From: JBBSEZ01 sp038239195 | GTDB taxonomy: Bacteria > Planctomycetota > Planctomycetia > Gemmatales > Gemmataceae | Length of the DNA: 8,857 bases | Direction: 5' to 3' | Assembly: GCA_038239195.1 (NCBI GenBank) | Contig: JBBSEZ010000410.1 | Location: 1-8,857, forward strand | Part shown: in pieces, positions 6,801 through 8,857 of the stretch | Layout of the letters: each line of letters starts with the position of its first letter | How positions within the stretch are numbered: position 1 is the first letter of the stretch | Position numbers and translations under genes: made by a program | The notes under the pieces: generated by a model | What the model saw: the letters and a program-made list of their open reading frames with translations, nothing else | What the model was told of the DNA's origin: nothing | Databases searched by the model: none

Positions 6801-7144
6801 ACGAGCTGCCGCCCACGATGGTCCAGCACCTCGACCTGTCGGGCAGTTCGGCGAGCCGGGCGGCCCTGGACCAGTGGCGCACCGGCGGAGGGCCGGCGGC
6901 GCAGCAGGGTTGGAGCGATGCGGGGGTCAAGCCGATCCCCATGCCGATCCCGCCCCGGCGCACCGTCGAAGGAGACGGGCTGACCGAGGGAACGCTGGTG
7001 CGGCACGCGACCTACGGGATGGGGCGCGTGCTGGCCGTGAGCGGGTACGGGGCGATGCGCACGGTCAAGATTCGCTTCAACACGGCGGGGGAGCGCTCGT
7101 TCCGGATGGACAAGGTGCAGCTGGAGGTGGTGAGGAAGGCGTGA
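3836..7144 (+). CDS. pcrA: ATP-dependent 3'-5' DNA helicase PcrA/UvrD, intein-containing precursor
   Basis: A 1102-residue precursor; removing the 360-residue intein leaves 742 residues, normal for PcrA/UvrD. It is an SF1A DNA translocase for nucleotide-excision and mismatch repair, replication restart and clearing of RecA or stalled polymerase. N-extein: Gln14 of the Q motif, Walker A AGAGSGKT (29-36), motif Ia ITFTNKAAGEM, and motif II DEYQD (218-222). Motif III is split: VVGDPDQ ends at residue 249 and SIYSFRG resumes at 610. C-extein: NYRS (640-643), motif V VSVMTLHAAKGLEF (909-922), motif VI RRLAFVGMTRA (951-961), and a C-terminal Tudor-like segment (about 1052-1099, VRHATYGMGRVLAV), which in PcrA/UvrD contacts RNA polymerase. 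The ATG at 3836 has GGAGG about 9 bases upstream and begins the family N-terminus; a longer open frame from 3704 would overlap the promoter. Splicing must restore motif III for activity. The macro gene follows after 3 bases. The gene could equally be named uvrD. Confidence 0.95.
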   Translation: MAERDLLADLTPSQVEAVTHVDGPLLILAGAGSGKTRVITRRVAYLLDQGVHPANILAITFTNKAAGEMRQRVEALVPGSPVWISTFHSLGARLLRTYADRLGLDRNFTIYDQTDRARVVKTALEDAGIAADRFSPESVMSAISKAKNKLLGPERYAATAHDFFAKTVAHVYPAYEKRMRDSSAVDFDDLLYWPAMALKHDAELRAELDARFRYVLIDEYQDTNQAQYEIARRLSVDYPNLCVVGDPDQCLPPGTTIDTPSGPRPIEELRDGDRVTTSIGWGKTGAAFIDKVMVNPYKGPLVTIRVEGGIVVRATPNHVCFARLEPTPSTHLVYLMWRKGLGYRVGTTRGVRASKDGEIVSGLQVRANQEVADAMWILRICATSAEARFYEQYYSVRYGLPTMVFFVRGRRMDLTQDWVDRLYRDVDTEAGASRLMADLCLDRRYPHHRPGGVTRGAFARRHVLFTLFGDQRLREAQAWHYHRVQMVTSGEHVRVAAAARFAVRAGTKGSWRIETSRKHHRDALDLAREIGAFHESEVLYRARLAAKGVFPFMPASHVHPGMTVPVCVCGQIVERRVEVVEWDHYEGPVYDLSVPDTHNFVANALVVHNSIYSFRGSDIRNILDFERDFPSARVLTLSMNYRSTKSILQAASRLIANNKQRKPKDLITDNPSGQPVTVLTFDTGLDEADGIARRIRAAVEGGKRNYRDFAILLRINALTRGLETAFMQQRVPFQIVKGLAFFDRKENRDVLAYLRLLLNPKDDVSFLRIVNEPARGIGGVTLKHLETYARAQEIGLLSACRRAEFIQPIKGRAMVALREFGQLMNDLAELTEAQPDEVIRQVLDRTGYRRMLLDSKDAEDQARLENIEELITAAKQFAAEDARRTVGDFLENITLASDVDGWDQRQDCVSVMTLHAAKGLEFPVVHLVAVEQGILPHERSLGRENDIEEERRLAFVGMTRAKEELYLCHARMREFRGNTLYAVPSMFLDELPPTMVQHLDLSGSSASRAALDQWRTGGGPAAQQGWSDAGVKPIPMPIPPRRTVEGDGLTEGTLVRHATYGMGRVLAVSGYGAMRTVKIRFNTAGERSFRMDKVQLEVVRKA
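4583..5662 (+). mobile_element. Intein in PcrA motif III (360 residues)
   Basis: This in-frame insertion lies between Gln249 and Ser610 of the helicase precursor, inside the motif normally read as GDxDQSIY. Block A is CLPPGTTIDTPSG with nucleophile Cys1, followed by PIEELRDGDRV. Block B is VVRATPNHV with the TxxH pair Thr66 and His69. Block F is PVYDLSVPDTHNFVAN (339-354), and block G is ALVVHN with the terminal His359-Asn360 and a +1 Ser. All residues for standard class 1 protein splicing are present, so self-excision is expected. About 230 residues between the two splicing halves exceed a mini-intein and leave room for a homing endonuclease. No LAGLIDADG motif is visible; a GIY-YIG-like pattern is seen instead. 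Boundaries are set to the codon by the helicase motif and the splice residues. Confidence 0.95.
4832..5062 (+). other. GIY-YIG-like segment within the intein (candidate homing endonuclease)
   Basis: Intein residues 84-160. VYLMWRKGLGYRVGTTRGVR (84-103) aligns by eye with the GIY-YIG core: Tyr85 for GIY, then YRVG (94-97) for the YIG strand at about the expected spacing, and Arg103 as the downstream arginine. WILRICATSAEARFYEQYYS (127-146) matches the later strand-helix element, placing Glu142 at the metal-binding glutamate (compare the shape of the I-TevI segment ending in E-x-x-W-I). LPTMVFFVRGRR follows. The first motif reads LVY rather than GIY, so this is a diverged or inactive member at best. 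It is inferred from pattern only. Confidence 0.5.
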
Positions 7145-7147
7145 CCG

Positions 7148-7726
7148 ATGGACACTGACACCTTCGTTTCCCGCCCCTTCGGCCACGGCCGAATCGAGCT
7201 GGTGCTGGGCAACGTCGTCGAGCAGAGCGCCGACGCCATCGTCAACGCCGCCAACACGCGCCTCAGCGGCGGGGGCGGAGTGGACGGCGCCATCCACCGC
7301 GCCGCGGGGAAGGCCCTGCGCACCGAGTGCGCGCAGCTCCCCGCCGACGAGAAGGGCCGCCGCTGCCCCACCGGCGAGGTGCGCGTCACCGCCGCCGGCA
7401 ACCTCGCCGCGCGCTTCGTCCTCCACGCCGTCGGGCCGTTCTACCACCCTCTCTACGCGGACAAGGCGGAGCGGCAATTGCGGGAAGCCTACGACAACGC
7501 CCTGACCGCGGCGGCCGAGCGCGACTGTCGCTCGGTCGTCTTCCCCGCCCTTTCCACGGGGGCATACCGCTTCCCTGTACCGCGCGCGGCCGAGATCGCG
7601 CTGGCGGCCGTCGCCGAGTTTCTGGCGGCCCACGAAGCCCCGGAGTTGGTGCGCTTCGTGCTATTCGAGCCGCCGCTCTTCGAAGCGTTTCGGGCGGAGC
7701 TTCTTCGCCGGACGGGCGAGGGCTGA
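7148..7726 (+). CDS. Macro-domain protein (ADP-ribose/O-acetyl-ADP-ribose hydrolase type)
   Basis: A 192-residue single macro domain, close to the size of YmdB-type O-acetyl-ADP-ribose deacetylases. Key motifs are GNVVEQSADAIVNAANTRLS with NAAN at 33-36, the glycine loop GGGGVDGAIHRAAG (41-54) that holds the ribose, and VVFPALSTGAYRFP (130-143), the phosphate-binding loop. It should bind ADP-ribose and hydrolyse O-acetyl-ADP-ribose or remove ADP-ribose from a target; the exact reaction cannot be read from sequence. It is cytoplasmic, with no signal peptide or extra domain. The ATG lies 3 bases after the pcrA stop, with GAGGAAGG about 9 bases upstream inside the pcrA tail, so translational coupling with the helicase is likely. 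A link to DNA repair through removal of ADP-ribose marks is suggested by this position but not shown. It converges with the Uma2 gene, whose stop is 19 bases away. Confidence 0.92.
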   Translation: MDTDTFVSRPFGHGRIELVLGNVVEQSADAIVNAANTRLSGGGGVDGAIHRAAGKALRTECAQLPADEKGRRCPTGEVRVTAAGNLAARFVLHAVGPFYHPLYADKAERQLREAYDNALTAAAERDCRSVVFPALSTGAYRFPVPRAAEIALAAVAEFLAAHEAPELVRFVLFEPPLFEAFRAELLRRTGEG

Positions 7727-7739
7727 TCGGTCCCGCCCG
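7713..7739. terminator. Weak hairpin between convergent genes
   Basis: CGGGCGAGGG at 7713-7722 pairs with CCCGCCCG at 7732-7739, with one bulged base and a 9-base loop. It spans the stop of the macro gene and the short gap before the convergent Uma2 stop. There is no T-tract on either strand, and short GC-rich arms arise easily by chance here, so this is only a candidate. Confidence 0.3.
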
Positions 7740-7745
7740 CTCGGG

Positions 7746-8807
7746 TCACGATGCAGGGGCGGGCGGTGCCTCGCCGGGCGGCGGGACGGTTGCCTGCAAC
7801 CGTTGCAGCGCCTCCTCCAGTTGGCGAATGCGGTCTTGCGCGTCCCGCTCGCGCTGCTCGGCGGCCAGGCGCGCCTTGTCCCGCTCTTGCGCCAGGCGCC
7901 GAGTGTCCTCCTCGCGCTTCTCGGCGGCCAGGCGCGCCTGGTCGTGTTCCCGCGCCTGGCGCTCGGCGGCCAGGCGCGCCTGGTCGTGTTCCCGCGTCTG
8001 GCGCTCGGCGTCCCGCTCGCGCTTCTCGGCGTCCCGTCGCGCCTGCTGGTCGGCGCGCGAGCGCAAGATACTGTCTTCGGCGAGCTGCTCCTGTTCCCGG
8101 CAGCGCTGGTCGAGGGCGTCGAGCTCGCGGGCGATCTGCGCGTAGTCGCCCAGTTCGCGCCCCGTCTCGACGTCGTGGCAGACCACGCGCCCGTCGCGCA
8201 GGCTCACCCACAACCGGAAGTCGCGGAGGTGGAGGCGCCCCTGCTCGTCGAGCGGCACCTCCTCGTAGCGCTCGGCCGCGTGGCGGTAGACGATCAGCCG
8301 GCGCGGCCCGCCGGCGCGCTGCTGGTCCACGATCAGGTAGAGCGGCACCCCGGCCTGATGGTATTCCTCCACCTTATGCACGACGTCGTTGTCGCGCGTG
8401 TCCGGCGAGACGAGCTCGACGGTCAGCAGGCAGCGCCCGCCGGACGAGGCCAGCCGGAAGGTGCCGGCGTTGAGGTCCGGCTCCTGGCGCAGGCCGGCGA
8501 AGACGGCGACGTCGGGCGAGGTGTCGCGCAACTCCTCGACGCCCCAGTCGATCAGGCAGTCCGAGGTTACGTGTCCGATCGGCTCGGCGGGCGGACGGGA
8601 GCGGAACACCCCTGCCAGGTAGGCGCGTTCCTTTTCGTGAAGCGTGCGCTCGGGAATGACGTCGCCCTCCTTGGGGTGCAGCACGTCCTCCAGGGTCAGC
8701 GCCACCTTCTCCAGGTCCGTTCGGCCGTCCGGCAGCGCGCGCGGGACGAAGCGCCAGCCGTAGCGAAAGGCGTTGACCGCCGGCACGTCGGAGGGCACCG
8801 AGCTCAT
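7746..8807 (-). CDS. Uma2 family (DUF820) PD-(D/E)XK endonuclease-like protein with coiled-coil tail
   Basis: A 353-residue protein. The N-terminal 210 residues are a Uma2/DUF820 domain, a restriction-endonuclease-like fold: SPDVAVFAG with Asp99, LLTVELVSPDTRDNDVVHK with Glu131 and Lys145, then EEYHQAGVPLYLIVDQQ, the family's Y-x-x-x-G-V-x-x-Y-x-x-V-D signature. The core nuclease acids are therefore present. Residues about 225-340 are a highly charged Arg/Glu/Ala-rich heptad coiled coil with internal repeats, ending in a Pro-rich tail (341-353). Tails of this kind are common on Uma2 proteins and probably mediate oligomerisation. The biological role of Uma2 proteins is unsettled, and mobile-element or defence roles are speculative. 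The ATG at 8805-8807 has GGGAGG six bases upstream; the frame extends to 8837, but that start would place the ribosome-binding site inside the gene. It stands alone, converging on the macro gene. Confidence 0.88.
   Translation of the reverse strand: MSSVPSDVPAVNAFRYGWRFVPRALPDGRTDLEKVALTLEDVLHPKEGDVIPERTLHEKERAYLAGVFRSRPPAEPIGHVTSDCLIDWGVEELRDTSPDVAVFAGLRQEPDLNAGTFRLASSGGRCLLTVELVSPDTRDNDVVHKVEEYHQAGVPLYLIVDQQRAGGPRRLIVYRHAAERYEEVPLDEQGRLHLRDFRLWVSLRDGRVVCHDVETGRELGDYAQIARELDALDQRCREQEQLAEDSILRSRADQQARRDAEKRERDAERQTREHDQARLAAERQAREHDQARLAAEKREEDTRRLAQERDKARLAAEQRERDAQDRIRQLEEALQRLQATVPPPGEAPPAPAS
7921..8004. repeat. 42-base tandem duplication in the Uma2 coiled coil
   Basis: Bases 7921-7962 and 7963-8004 are two adjacent 42-base units differing at one base. 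Each encodes 14 residues, exactly two heptads (REHDQARLAAERQ register). The 18-base core TCGGCGGCCAGGCGCGCC recurs at 7858-7875, 63 bases (three heptads) before the first unit. This indicates that the tail grew by in-frame duplication of heptads. Confidence 0.9.
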
Positions 8808-8857
8808 CGCAAACCTCCCACCCAGATCGAGGACCACGACCGCGCCAACAGGATAAC

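Noticed and set aside
4616..7633. A 1005-codon open frame on the minus strand opposite the helicase and macro gene
   Set aside because: It lies antisense to a gene with complete helicase, intein and macro motifs. Its translation is compositionally biased (Val, Gly, Ala, Asp, Arg, His) without recognisable motifs. Long antisense frames are expected in GC-rich DNA with strong third-position bias.
7746..8004. The repeats as a CRISPR array or intergenic satellite
   Set aside because: They are in frame, lie within the coiled-coil coding region, have heptad spacing, and have no unique spacers between them.

Overview
The window is GC-rich bacterial DNA, with no RNA genes, insertion sequences or CRISPR arrays that I can see. 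The gene content suggests a planctomycete, perhaps near Gemmata: a Uma2-type nuclease with a coiled-coil tail, a small DUF5678-like protein beside a retropepsin-like protease, a large anonymous membrane protein with Cys motifs, and an intein-bearing UvrD/PcrA helicase. This placement is inferred from style and content, not from a marker gene.

Layout: (1) 80-976, plus strand: an aldolase of the DHDPS/N-acetylneuraminate lyase superfamily that keeps the Schiff-base lysine but lacks the arginine typical of true DapA. (2) 1013-3699, minus strand, read right to left: a sigma-region-2-like/DUF5678-like protein, a small aspartic-protease-like protein, holo-ACP synthase AcpS, and a four-helix membrane protein of unknown role. 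The first two and the last two are closely spaced; a 116-base gap separates the pairs. (3) A 136-base divergent intergenic region (3700-3835) with a good sigma-70-like promoter facing right. (4) 3836-7144, plus strand: PcrA/UvrD helicase interrupted by a 360-residue intein placed exactly in helicase motif III. The macro-domain gene (7148-7726) follows after 3 bases, so the two are probably co-transcribed. (5) 7746-8807, minus strand: a Uma2 family PD-(D/E)XK protein converging on the macro gene.

The most interesting object is the intein. Its splicing blocks look intact (Cys1, TxxH, terminal His-Asn, +1 Ser). Its central insert shows no LAGLIDADG motif but has a pattern resembling a GIY-YIG nuclease core, an uncommon partner for an intein. 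It is followed by about 110 residues that I cannot assign.

Secondary points are a possible fusion of a degenerate ECF-sigma region 2 to a DUF5678-like tail next to a retropepsin-like protein, and inverted arrays of a GGATGAA heptamer between convergent genes at 964-1020. The 79 bases at the left edge and the 50 bases at the right edge hold nothing I can assign beyond the ribosome-binding sites of the neighbouring genes.
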